From: Phoronis australis
Taxonomy: Eukaryota; Phoronida; Phoronidae
DNA length: 62,000 nucleotides
Direction: 5' to 3'
Assembly (NCBI GenBank): GCA_002633005.1
Contig: NMRA01000320.1
Coordinates: forward strand, 358,405-420,404
Shown here piece after piece: positions 34,601-44,180 of this stretch. A program made the translations under genes and the position numbers. The notes below the pieces were generated by a model that was given only the letters and a program-made list of their open reading frames with translations, searched no databases and was not told where the DNA came from. Within the stretch, counting starts at the first letter, position 1. Each line of letters opens with the position of its first letter.

Positions 34601-35743
34601 TTGTCTGTTAAATTGTTTGGGGTCACGTTCAGTTGGACAGAACTATGTTCAAATTTGTGCCAGACATGTGGCCAGGAGAAGTGTTGGGATATTGTCTGGC
34701 ATTTTTCCTTCCAGCAAATTTTGGGAATGGTAGTCAGGGTAACAAATATTTTTTTCTTCTTCAAAAGGTTGACTAACATGGTTGCTATCAATACAGCTCA
34801 TTTCACAAAACTGTTGTTATTAAGCCCTTTAAGAAGGCAAAGAATGCCCATGTAGGCCTTAGTTCTTGTCAATACCCAAAACATTGACNNNNNNNNNNNN
34901 NNNNNNNNNNNNNNNNNNNNNNNNNNNNNNNNNNNNNNNNNNNNNNNNNNNNNNNNNNNNNNNNNNNNNNNNNNNNNATAGTGTTCCTGTATCCACAACT
35001 GTCTTAGTGTTCCTGTATCCACAACTGTCTTAATAGTGTTCCTGTATCCACAACTGTCTTAGTGTTCCTGTATCCACAACTGTCTTCGAACTTGGTTTTC
35101 ATTTCCTGACCACCATCCATTCTGATTAATTTGTAAAATCCACAGTTACAAGAAAGGTGTCTCCATGTCGGAACATGCCCCATAACACACACAGTAGTCT
35201 TTCAGGACCAGGAGGATAGATTGATCTGTTATACACACAAGCACTATCTTTGCTTTAAGTACAAAACAACAGTTTAATCTACTATGTAATTGTTCTAAAG
35301 CTCGTGTCTGAGGTTCTGTTTATCAAACAGGACTCATGGGTAATTTAAAACACGTCAGTTGTGAATTTTATTGTTTTAATGTGTGACCAATGACTTCATC
35401 CAAGCTTATTTATATAAGTACTGAAAAAATGCAAAACCAAAATTTTAGTCAAGCACAAGCTAAAACCATCCGTCTCCGTGCTTGTTTTGGACTTACTATT
35501 CTTGGTAATTAGGCACTGTTTCCAATAATTTTTATTTGATACAACACCCAATACTGTTCTTTTGTCTTAAGTTTCAAGTCTTGCTTTTTTCAGGCCCATA
35601 ATGACCTATTAAGGACTTACGAAGCTAAGCTGATGGCGTTTGGTATACCCACTGAGGAATTAGGCTTCAAGGCCCTGGAGAGCACCGTAGGGGGCCAGTC
35701 TTTAGGCCAGGGTCCTGCTGGGCTGGTCTCTGCCCCTACATAA
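25604..35743 (+). CDS. GAS8: dynein regulatory complex subunit 4, GAS8/DRC4 (complete gene, nine coding exons)
   Basis: Exons 25604-25606, 26015-26122, 28297-28494, 29073-29279, 30872-31132, 32325-32492, 32971-33057, 34253-34528 and 35594-35743 join to 485 aa (human GAS8 is about 478). Every junction is GT-AG and every intron is phase 0. The protein starts [20 protein letters not shown], a basic microtubule-binding-type tail, then is almost wholly coiled coil, with hallmark stretches [18 protein letters not shown] (residues about 48-65), [16 protein letters not shown] and [20 protein letters not shown]. It ends [16 protein letters not shown]. In known species this is a core, base-plate subunit of the nexin-dynein regulatory complex on axonemal doublets, needed for ciliary and flagellar beating. 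The first coding exon is just the ATG. Intron 8 contains an assembly gap, and several introns hold tandem repeats and MITEs. Confidence 0.97.
26015..26122 (+). CDS. GAS8: GAS8 exon 2 (lysine-rich N terminus)
   Basis: A CTTTTGCAG acceptor is followed by 36 codons with lysine-glycine repeats ending in DEMSKEQ, then GTAACG. It follows directly on the lone ATG of exon 1 (25604-25606, donor GTATGA). The match to the GAS8 N terminus, including the SKEQ end before the coiled coil, makes the start secure. Confidence 0.9.
27835..27965. repeat. 18-bp tandem repeat in GAS8 intron 2
   Basis: About seven degenerate copies of TTATTGGGGCATGGGCGC. The period is a multiple of three, so both strands stay open and yield spurious repetitive peptides. 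Confidence 0.9.
29543..29618 (+). repeat. tRNA-derived SINE head in GAS8 intron 4
   Basis: An A box TGGCTCAGTGG is followed by a D-arm-like GCTC..GAGC pairing and a B box GGGTTTGAATCC. CAGTGTG and CGCACTG at the ends can pair as a 7-bp acceptor-like stem. The anticodon arm does not fold well, so this is a tRNA-derived SINE or tRNA pseudogene and not a working tRNA. Confidence 0.6.
29958..30111. repeat. 77-bp tandem duplication in GAS8 intron 4
   Basis: Units 29958-30034 and 30035-30111 start AGTTCTTGTGACCATGCTTG and are nearly identical; the start of a third unit (AGAGTTCTT) follows. Confidence 0.9.
30244..30403. mobile_element. GGGGGCCATGCC-type MITE, copy 2
   Basis: Begins TGGCGGATTTAAGGGAGG and ends CTGGATCCGCCCCTGA, with the family core GGGGGCCATGGCCCCC. 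It sits in GAS8 intron 4. Confidence 0.8.
31298..31798. mobile_element. MITE, GCATGAAACAGTCCC family, copy 2, with expanded left end
   Basis: The right end GACTAATTCATGCAACCGG and the left GTTGCATGAAACAGTCCC are inverted, and the interior matches the 24561-24973 copy in reverse orientation. The left end has been amplified into three roughly 50-bp units (starts near 31281, 31332 and 31378), each with a GATCTGTGGCCAGTAACGTT-like and GGGACTCAACT segment. It lies in GAS8 intron 5. Confidence 0.7.
34889..34977. other. assembly gap in GAS8 intron 8
   Basis: 89 consecutive Ns, directly followed by a tandem array (34978-35088), so unresolved repeat copies probably caused the gap. Confidence 0.98.
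34978..35088. repeat. 26-29-bp tandem repeat abutting the gap
   Basis: Four copies of AGTGTTCCTGTATCCACAAC plus TGTCTT, alternating with and without an extra AAT. The array begins at the gap edge, so its true length is unknown. Confidence 0.92.
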
Positions 35744-35877
35744 TCTTCAATGTGACAAATAATTTATCTTGTGGTGTAACTTTAAAGTACGATTTGGCCA
35801 AACATATTTGAACTGATAACTGTGTATAAATTGTAAATCTAATGAATTTATGGTCTTAAGCTGTGAAGCAATAATGA

Positions 35878-35883
35878 AATAAA
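35878..35883 (+). terminator. GAS8: GAS8 polyadenylation signal
   Basis: AATAAA 135 bases after the GAS8 stop codon. A second AATAAA at about 36102 may serve as an alternative. Confidence 0.6.
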
Positions 35884-36228
35884 CCATCTGATTAAATTTG
35901 AGTTGTTAAGATACCCAGCTCAATACTCATGTATCACTTTTCTGGATTTGATAGGTGCAGTAATCATGAAAATATTTCCATAGCAAAATTTTCCAATTAG
36001 TTATCACCTCATAATGTAATTGTAACAGTCGTTGTACATACTACCACCTCAAGTCTGTATGTATAAGTGTACATATCTATAAATAGTGTATATCTGATGT
36101 TTCTTAATAAATGTTTTAATTTATAAAAATCTGGTTTAATTACGTTGGTGATAGCTATGATCGATCATCAGTAGCCAGACATTCATTCACCAAAAATGCA
36201 ACCTTTGCGTGATAGGATGGTGGTTAGA

Positions 36229-36382
36229 AGTGGCAGATTTGGAGGGGGTCAAGGGGGCCACGCCTCCCCCCCCCAAATTATCCCAGATTCCATTTGGCAG
36301 TTTGGGGGTGTATGACGGGCAAAATCCTGGCTAATACTCTGCCCTGGCCCCCCTTAATCAAAATCTTGGATCTGCCTTTGGT
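36229..36382. mobile_element. GGGGGCCATGCC-type MITE, copy 3
   Basis: Starts AGTGGCAGATTTGGAGGGGG and ends TTGGATCTGCC; the interior has the family phrases CATTTGGCAGTTTGGGGGTG and CTGGCTAATACTCTGCCCTG. Confidence 0.8.
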
Positions 36383-36445
36383 TAGTGGTCTTCACTTTGT
36401 GACCAAAGACACTGAGCCCAGTACAGTACTCAAGCTGAATAAATG

Positions 36446-37430
36446 ATGCAGCTTTATTTTGACTGCGAACATCAAAATGAAGGTGTAAGAGTGACTGCAC
36501 GGATATATGGAGAACTCAAACTATCTTTTAAGTACTAATTCGGAACTTAAGGAATTTGGTATGGGCGTCGCTATAAACATGGTTCTTCTTCAGGGACAAA
36601 ATTCCTTTCCGTCGCTCCACTGGTCTATGGGCGATTCGCCAGAGGGGGGCTGGGAGGCTATAGCCCCGCACATTTTTCAGTGCAGCGCCGCCCATGCACC
36701 TTTCCAGCTTCACTAGGGGGTTAATGATAATCTCTCACAAGCCGGCCGCGCGTTGCCATGACCATCCGATGTTGTTCTCTCTTCCGCTCAGTTCTTTTCT
36801 CATCAAGTACTTGTGTTGTATTTTTCCGAACATTTTTTTCTTAAAAACCACATTTATTTGTCTGACAAGAAACAACTAGAGATGTGGGGTACATGCACGT
36901 GAGATGAACTGTAGCACCTCAAAAAAGAGCTAGCCTACATGTATATTTTTAAACAGACTCTGTAGTACGTTTTTGTGGACGAAAAAAGGTTTCTGAATTG
37001 TTCAACAAATGTTTTAACAAAATAATGAACAGCATGGCTAAAACAGCACTACGCCAAAATCACACGACATCGTATAACAAAGGTTACATCATCAGACAGT
37101 AGCAGTGGCGGATTTAGAGGGGAGCCAAGGGGGCCATAGCCCCCCCAAAGTTATCCCACATTCCAGGATTTGTCAGTTCGGGGTGTGAACGTCTGAAAGG
37201 CAAAATCCTGGCTAATACTCTGCCCTGGCTCCCCCTAACTCAAAATCCTGTATCCGCTCTTGAGTAGACACCCACAGTTGTACGTGAATTGGCCTGCCGC
37301 ACTTGGAATAGGGTTCAACAATTATACTGATGATCACGTAGTTGTCTTACTTTGCGTGAATACATTTGCGGTTAAACACAAACGGAAGAAGTATGGTTGG
37401 CGAAATGGAATACGTGCGTAAATTATTTCT
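36446..37430. repeat. long direct duplication, copy 1 left part
   Basis: This 985-bp stretch matches 39153-40126 almost base for base, including the embedded MITE. Differences are scattered substitutions and small indels, as between two alleles. Together with 38826-39151 it forms the longer of two versions of one locus. Confidence 0.93.
37103..37264. mobile_element. GGGGGCCATGCC-type MITE, copy 4
   Basis: Starts AGTGGCGGATTTAGAGGGG, ends TGTATCCGCTCTTGA. The same insertion is present in the other copy of the duplication (39800-39962), so it predates the divergence of the two copies. Confidence 0.85.
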
Positions 37431-37649
37431 TGTTAGTGGCATAAATTGATTATTAACGTCGTAAGTTCAAGTTAATTACATCTCAATTTACGTGCGTAAC
37501 GTGCACCCATTTAACCGGTGATAAATTTACGCCGTAAAGAATTATTTTACGCCGTCAAAAGTAAGTTAATTTACGCCTTTACTAATTAATTTCTGCCACT
37601 AAAGAGAATTAATTTACGCCCATAATTTGCATGCTTCAATCATTCTAAG

Positions 37650-38040
37650 TCTGTGCGTAAATGGGAAACAGAGTTAGGAGACAGTTTGGATTGGAAGAAA
37701 ATATACGCATTACCTTATGAGATTACAAAGGATCCCAATATTAGATGGTTCCAATTTAGAATATTACACAGGATTATTGCAACAAATAGTTTTTAAGTCA
37801 AAATTCAAGTTCGGGATTCTAATTTATGTTTATTTGTAATAAAGTTCCCTAGACGCTGTCACACCTTTTTTAGGAATGTCGCTCTGTACAAAATTTTTGG
37901 AAGGAATTCAGAAAACCATATCAAAACTCTCTCATTCAGCTTCCCAACTGTCTCTCTTACAAATGTGTTATTCTTAAACTTTATGACAAAAAGAGTTTTC
38001 TGTTATTAAATAACGTAGAAAATATATCTGAAACTAAATA
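37650..38040 (+). pseudogene. LINE ORF2 C-terminal remnant
   Basis: The plus strand encodes DSLDWKKIYALPYEITKDPN, then WFQFRILHRIIATN, the conserved region after the reverse transcriptase. After a frameshift it encodes ECRSVQNFWKEFRKPY, the zinc-knuckle tail. Stops and frameshifts show it is dead. It is the same type as the minus-strand copy at 57490-58237. Confidence 0.7.
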
Positions 38041-38087
38041 AGGCGATCCAGATCCTCCCAAGGATACTATTGTTTCATGAAATGAAG

Positions 38088-38250
38088 AATATAAATCGGT
38101 AAATAAAACAACAAGAATGGATCAACTGAAATTTGAAATTTTCGGATGTAATAACTTCCTTTGTCAACAAAAACAGACATTTCTGTTTTTGTTTTCAAAT
38201 TTCAAATTTCAGTTGATCCATTCTTGTTGTTTTATTTACCGATTTATATT
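38088..38250. repeat. perfect 51-bp inverted repeat (hairpin)
   Basis: Arms 38088-38138 and 38200-38250 are exact reverse complements starting AATATAAATCGGTAAATAAA. The 61-bp loop contains a second, smaller hairpin (CAAAAACAGA ... TCTGTTTTTG). Confidence 0.92.
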
Positions 38251-38825
38251 CTGTTTTTAAACAAATGTTAAAAACATTTTGCTGTCACTAGCCAAACAGT
38301 ACATTTACAAGGAGAGATGTCACAAAAATATACCTAATATTTACAAGTATGTTACATATATATTTTGTGTAGCAGTGGTTAACTTTATACGAGAACGGTC
38401 TCTCCTGAGGTGTGCATGCTTGAATCAATAGATACACTTGTTTTTTTTTGTTTTTTTACTTGTTTATCAATGATATACTGAATTGATCGAACACACGACA
38501 CTTTTCATTGTTGACGGTCTTTATTCCATTTCGTTCATATCTTCGGAATGAATGATAATAAATATCTGGAAAAAATTGCATGCGTAACGTTCACCCGTTG
38601 GCCAACGATAATCAAGGGTAAGACATGTTAGTGGTTTCCTGTAGCGTGGCTGATTTCATGTTTTAATGACATTGATTATAGTGTACAAGAATTGGTGTAC
38701 TTAAAATATGATGACTGCTGGAAGAGGTTCTAAAATTTAACGAGATTTGGTGAAATTCCCCCATGTTTGTGCAACACATGGCAGTGAAAACTAATTAAGT
38801 TCAATTCCGGGACATGTATTTTGCT

Positions 38826-39151
38826 ACCCAGCAGTCAATGATCTTAGATTCAAATTTTGTGCTTTTGATGGCCGGTGCAGTAAAAGTTTTAGTGAAAACC
38901 CAGTAGCCCAAGTATCATCGTCAGTTATTGCGTAAGACGTGTTTTTTTTTTTTTTTTTATTTGTTTTATTTTGCTAGCCGCTGCAGCTAAAAACACCGCG
39001 CACACAGGCAACACATGAGCAACTCATCAGTTTCTTCCTCATTTCCATCTTCAGCCGCAACGAACAGCCGAAAATTCAGGAACTTTTTATTTTGCGGGAA
39101 GTTAATACCAGTGGCCATATCCTAGTTGCTTTTTCAGCGGTTGTGAGAGAT
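38826..39151. repeat. long direct duplication, copy 1 right part
   Basis: Matches 40127-40442 from CCAGCAGTCAAT to CGGTTGTGAGAGAT. The poly-T run near 38943 is longer here than in the partner. The segment stops exactly at the single N at 39152. Confidence 0.93.
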
Positions 39152-39152
39152 N

Positions 39153-40442
39153 ATGCAGCTTTATTTTGACTGCGAACATCAAAATGAAGGTGTAAGAGTG
39201 ACTGCACGGATATATGGAGAACTCAAACTATCTTTTAAATACTAATTCGGTACTTAAGGAATTTGGTATGGGCGTCGCTATCAACATGGTTCTTCTTCAG
39301 GGACAAAATTCCTTTCCGTCGCTCCACTGGTCTATGGGCGATTCGCCAGAGGGGGGCTGGGAGGCTATAGCCCCGCACATTTTTCAGTGCAGCGCCGCCC
39401 ATGCACCTTTCCAGCTTCACTAGGGGGTAAATGATAATCTCTCACAAGCCGGCCGCGCGTTGCCATGACCATCCGATGTTGTTCTCTCTTCCGCTCAGTT
39501 ATTTTCTCATCAAGTATTGTGTTGTATTTTTCCGAACTTTTTTTCTTAAAAACCACATTTATTTGTCTGACAAGAAACGACTAGAGATGTGGGGCACATG
39601 CACGTGAGATGAACCTCAAAAAATAACTAGCCTACATGTATATTTTTAAACAGGCTCTGTAGTACGTTCTTGTGGACGAAAAAAGATTTCTGAATTGTTC
39701 AACAAATGTTTTAACAAAATAATGAACAGCGTGGCTAAAACAGCACGACGCCAAAATTTCACGACATCGTATAACGAAGGTTACATCATCAGACAGTAGC
39801 AGTGGCGGATTTAGAGGGGAACCAAGGGGGCCATAGCCCCCCAAAGTTATCCCCACATTCCCGGATTTGGCACTTCGGGGTGTGAACGTCTGAAAGGCAA
39901 AATCCTGGCTAATACTCTGCCCTGGCTCCCCCTAACTCAAAATCTTGTATCCGCTCTTGAGTAGACGCCTTCAGTTGTACGTGAAATGGCCTGCCGCACT
40001 TAGAATAGGCTTCAACAATTATACTGATGATCACGTAGTTGTCTTACTTTGCGTGAATACATTGCGGTTAAACACAAACGGAAGAAGTATGGTTGGCAAA
40101 ATGGAATACGTGCGTAAATTATTTCTATCCAGCAGTCAATCATCTTAGATTCAAATTTTGTGCTTTTGAAGGCCGGTGCAGTAAAAGTTTTAGTGAAAAC
40201 CCAGTAGCCCAAGTCTCATCGTCAGTTACCGCGTAAGACGTGGTTTTTTCATTTGTTTTGTTTTGCTAGCCGCTGCAGCTAAAAACACCGCGCACACAGG
40301 CAACACATGAGCAACTCATCAGTTTCTTCCTCATTTCCATCTTCAGCCGCAACGAACAGCCGAAAATTCAGGAACTTTTTATTTTGCGGGAAGTTAATGC
40401 CAGTGGCCATATCCTAGTTGCTTTTTCAGCGGTTGTGAGAGA
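39153..40442. repeat. long direct duplication, copy 2
   Basis: This carries the left (39153-40126) and right (40127-40442) parts without the 1.4-kb insert. It begins directly after an isolated N, and genuine unique sequence resumes at 40443. Confidence 0.93.
39800..39962. mobile_element. GGGGGCCATGCC-type MITE, copy 5 (allelic counterpart of copy 4)
   Basis: Same element and same insertion point as 37103-37264, with a few substitutions. Confidence 0.85.
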
Positions 40443-41640
40443 TTAAACGGGCAACTGAAACAATACGCCTTACGCTGGATCACACGCAACGCAAGTATTA
40501 CCTTAGGTATTTGGATACGTGCACGATAACAACATACAACCCAAGCGGAGTATTAATACTCGAGTTTATTGTTTACCGCACGGTGGATAGCGCAGCTGCT
40601 AGTGGCATATGGAGAGTGCCGGCAGCAGTACTAGTGTAAAATACACAAATTGGTTTGTTGACTGAACATTTTTGTTTCATTTTTCTGCCTAAACTGCGTC
40701 AAATTTTCTCTTTCCAAGGTTCGATTTCTTTATAATCAACGCCTCTTTTCTTGAAACGTTTTATAGTTATGATACCTTAAGCAAACGTGACAAGATTGGA
40801 ACGGGAGGTTTGTGAATGTTATATCCGGACGGAATGTTCAAAATTCTTTCGTGCCTTTCTCCCAGCGAAACTTGTCAGCGATGTTGTCAAATTTGATGGA
40901 ATTTGGTTATAGAATAACAAGACTTGTCGGTCATTCTGGATCCCTGGCAAGTTATACTTTATTTTTCGCTAACGGTAAATGTATGTTCTTTTTCAGACTG
41001 ATCGGTTCATTAGGTCACGTGATGTGGCCAACAGGTGACGTGCAGACCAGATTTAGAAATGTTTGTGACGTCTTTTGCTACTTAACACAACATCATTCTA
41101 AAATACTGCCACTCAACTGAGGTAGAAAAATATAACAATTGTTGCGCGTCGCATAAAATACCGTTTCATCCGTGTACTGATAATAAGCGCGTGCATTTAT
41201 GATAATTATGGCAAAAATCAAATTATAGAGACATTGTACTTTATACCTAATTTACCTTTTCAGATTTTTATTTCCTAAAGTTCAATTACTTGCTAACTCT
41301 ATAAAAGAATGACAAATTTTATATGGTGTAATTTGAACTGACAAAAAGGAAGCCCATGGGCGCCTTCACTTGCACGTGTCCTCCTTTTATTTGTTGGGGA
41401 CTGACGGCGCGGCGACGGCGCCCCTCTGTTGACAACCGGGGACAATTGTACCACCACGCCACTGGTTTAGCTGAAATGTACAAGATATCTAGTGAAAAGT
41501 CAGATCAGCACTATTTACATTACATTATTCACTTCGAACATTTTTCTTAAATCACTATAGCAACCCAGCGTATGAGGAGTAACATAGAATCAGTAGCTTA
41601 ATAGTCTGGTATCACTCGTTGTTCAGTTCGCGGTAACCAA
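40443..41640. other. intergenic DNA downstream of the first MS4A-like gene
   Basis: No gene recognised; a 102-codon plus-strand frame (40812-41120) has no domain. On the minus strand an AATAAA near 41388 could be the polyadenylation signal of the MS4A-like gene. A GC-rich patch lies at 41400-41450. Confidence 0.35.
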
Positions 41641-41653
41641 CTCCACTCTCTTT

Positions 41654-42265
41654 CTAGAATCCTTTTTCAGTCGTAGAATTGCGGGTATTCTCGGCATAAC
41701 GGGCACCATCTCCCGGCAGCACAGGATTCTGGCTCACAAAATACGTGGGTGGAGCGACGGGAGCATGGACATACATCGACTGGTATTGGTTTGGCAAGGT
41801 GCTTCCGTAAACAGGGAGTCGATCGGGTGAGGGTGGACCGCAACAAACAGCCTTGCAGCAGAATGTTGAACACAAGATAGCGATGACAAAGTCCACGAGG
41901 ATGACCACTGCTAGAAAAGAATGTAGGGCTAAACTGACTGAACTATATTCGCTTGAAGTGAGCATTATGCAGATAATTATCTCCATTGCGCATCCACCAA
42001 ACGCCACCACAGCAGAGACAATGCAAAGAACCATCAGGGCGATGATGTTGCAATTGTTTTTGAACTTCCACGAGGTAAAGCCGAGGATGCTCGTCACGAT
42101 GAACATAACGCCGCACCAGATACCAACTGCGTAGTAGCCGAACAAGTGTAGGGTAACTATCTGACAAACGCCAGTCACGACATTAATGGAACCACACACC
42201 AGTTGAACGATGGTGAAGCCAAGTATAACTTTATGGTTGAAGCCATCTCTTGAATTGTCAGCCAT
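41654..42265 (-). CDS. MS4A/CD20-like four-transmembrane protein, paralogue 1
   Basis: A 203-aa protein starting MADNSRDGFNHKVILGF. The start is chosen because a TTTTATTTCAG acceptor lies four bases upstream of the ATG; the open frame continues further upstream, but only into intron and LINE sequence. Four hydrophobic segments lie at about 13-35, 42-64, 73-97 and 110-140, with GIWCGVMFIVTSILGF in segment 2, the pattern of MS4A/CD20-like proteins. A Cys-rich FCCKAVCC follows segment 4 (possible palmitoylation), then a proline- and tyrosine-rich cytoplasmic tail. Related proteins are plasma-membrane or endosomal adaptors of uncertain function. It is clearly paralogous to 60174-60884. It could be a complete coding sequence in one exon after a non-coding first exon. 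TMEM176-like is the alternative family name. Confidence 0.8.
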   Translation of the reverse strand: MADNSRDGFNHKVILGFTIVQLVCGSINVVTGVCQIVTLHLFGYYAVGIWCGVMFIVTSILGFTSWKFKNNCNIIALMVLCIVSAVVAFGGCAMEIIICIMLTSSEYSSVSLALHSFLAVVILVDFVIAILCSTFCCKAVCCGPPSPDRLPVYGSTLPNQYQSMYVHAPVAPPTYFVSQNPVLPGDGARYAENTRNSTTEKGF

Positions 42266-42295
42266 CAGTCTGAAATAAAAGAAGGGCGACGATAG

Positions 42296-42450
42296 CAATA
42301 GCAGAAAAAACGTGAGAATTAAAATTTGAGGTGATATATATTTATTCAAGAATACATAGAAAAAATTACAAACCCATAAATCGCGAGGCATTATATCTGT
42401 GTTGTAGACAGTATATAGATGAAAGTAGTATACATAGAACTATATACACG
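42296..42450 (-). mobile_element. LINE 3' tail in the upstream intron of the MS4A-like gene
   Basis: The minus strand carries ACAGATATAATGCCTCGCGA and TTGAATAAATATATATCAC, matching the plus-strand LINE tail at 47490-47600. It ends about 30 bases from the splice acceptor of the MS4A-like exon. Confidence 0.65.
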
Positions 42451-42479
42451 TAAGTAATATAAAATAATAAGTATTCAAA

Positions 42480-43970
42480 TGTTTAGATGTGCTATTACGA
42501 ACATATCTAAACAAAAATGTAGAGATATGGAAATCAGAAGCAACATTTACAAACAATGCATAAAAATTTACTAGCACTACTTTAGAGAAGATTCACTGGA
42601 AAAAAGGTCGAAGCTTAGACTACCACTGTAACCTTAGTGGAGATATTATTACAAGAACAGAGAGCATTTACAAAAATTAAAATTCCTCGCAATTTTTCGT
42701 CACCACTAGTAGACTTCGCCACTTGCCCCACCCTTCAACCGCCCCTTCCCTCTCGTGCAAATTCGACAAATAAGCTTTTCTGGTTACTTTAATCAGTTTC
42801 GGCGTGCTGTTCTCTCATCCCCGTGCACGAACGACCTGCTTCCTACACCTGCGATTGTGAAACATTCGGTAAAAACGAAGTAAAATGGACGACTGAGAAC
42901 CCTGAGGGGACAATGAAAGAGTTTAAAAGACGATGACACAATGTTGTTCACTCTACAACAGTCAAATGCTTCGCTTTGTTCATTAAGTATTATGAGAAAG
43001 CGCAAACACAACCAAATAACTGATTTAGTTTTCAAATGACACTAACACATCAAATTGTCACTGAAATGACATTCAAGTCGTAACGTGTCGTGAGTCCCAG
43101 TGCGACAATAAGAGACTGCCTCTTTGGAAAATGGATTCATTACGCTAACGTAAAATATATTAACCATGTTTTGACATATACTAATTTAAAACACAAAAAA
43201 CGTTAATTTCAGTGAGATGCCATTTTATAAAATGTTGGGCTCGTAAATTAAATTCAAAATGTACCATAGCTTTCTCCGTTTGAGTCTCTGCATACCAACT
43301 GATATCTACGTTGCCGAAATTGTGCTTATACTACCAGTTTTGGGCTCTGTTTCATGAAAATTGACTTAAAGAGACATGGAACGCGATCAAAAATGACTTT
43401 TAAACAATTCTTGACAAAATTACCATCTCGCAACCTCTGGCACAGAGTAAGTCATTTCCCGTGTGAGGAAATTTCCAGAAAAAAATCCCAAAATTCAAGA
43501 TTTTTTAAATGCACGAAGGAAAAATTCTGTGGTTACCACATAGCTTCTAGTCTCGCTCCCACTGATAATAAATGCACGCATGTGCTCGTAGTCAGTTACT
43601 TGAAGTCTTTTGAGGTCAAAGGTTACATTTTCCATATAAGGGAAATGCGCCTAGTCTATGTCTTGCCATACCAAATAAGGAGACGTTCATTGTCTCGTGG
43701 GAAAAACTCGACTAAGTGGCGAGCAGTTAATAGATCATTTTTTGGAATTTGAAACTAAAAAAGGACTCCGATGTCAACAGAAATTGAAAGACTTTACGAA
43801 CAAACCCTAAAAATACCTGGTGAGCGGGTTGAGTTCTGTTTCAGTGGTAGAGAACCACTTTCAATAATGCAATTTAGTCTGTTTAACGACATTTCTATTA
43901 AAATTACTATAGACCTAACTTACAGCTACTTATCACTCAACACTTACAGTGATGAAATCTGTCTAAAGTT
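42480..43970. other. intergenic or intronic DNA, no gene recognised
   Basis: AT-rich DNA upstream of MS4A-like paralogue 1, probably including its first intron. A 132-codon plus-strand frame (43354-43752) has no recognisable domain. Confidence 0.4.
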
Positions 43971-43974
43971 GTCC

Positions 43975-44180
43975 CTTTTTGTTTATTTTTTTTGGATGAA
44001 ACATTTATTAATTCAACCAACCAGTGCATAGTTGTGCAGCAATACGAAATCTAGTCAAGTACATCAAACAAACTACGAACCTTATCGGACCCTACAATAG
44101 CTAGTAACGCAAAAAAGAAGACCACCTTGCCTGGAATCTCTCAAGCTCCAATTTATCATTGTAAATGATTTTTGTTGTTC
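43975..44180 (-). mobile_element. 5'-truncated LINE 3' end
   Basis: Shares about 190 bp with 57495-57680 (for example CAACCAACCAGT, TCGGACCCTA, CACCTTGCTTGG-like). In the other copy this is the 3' end of a minus-strand LINE. A T-rich run at 43977-43993 is the poly(A) side. Confidence 0.7.

Larger units (their letters stand above)
37431..38825. mobile_element. 1.4-kb insertion present in only one duplication copy
   Basis: The flanks 36446-37430 and 38826-39151 are contiguous in the other copy at 40126/40127, so this segment is an insertion there or a deletion in the partner. It contains repeated TAATTTACGCC motifs (37440-37640), a LINE ORF2 remnant (about 37650-38040) and a perfect hairpin (38088-38250). 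The ends show no clean target duplication. Confidence 0.75.

Noticed and set aside
42266-42391. 42 in-frame codons upstream of MS4A-like paralogue 1
   Set aside because: They overlap a LINE 3' tail, and a splice acceptor separates them from the conserved start.
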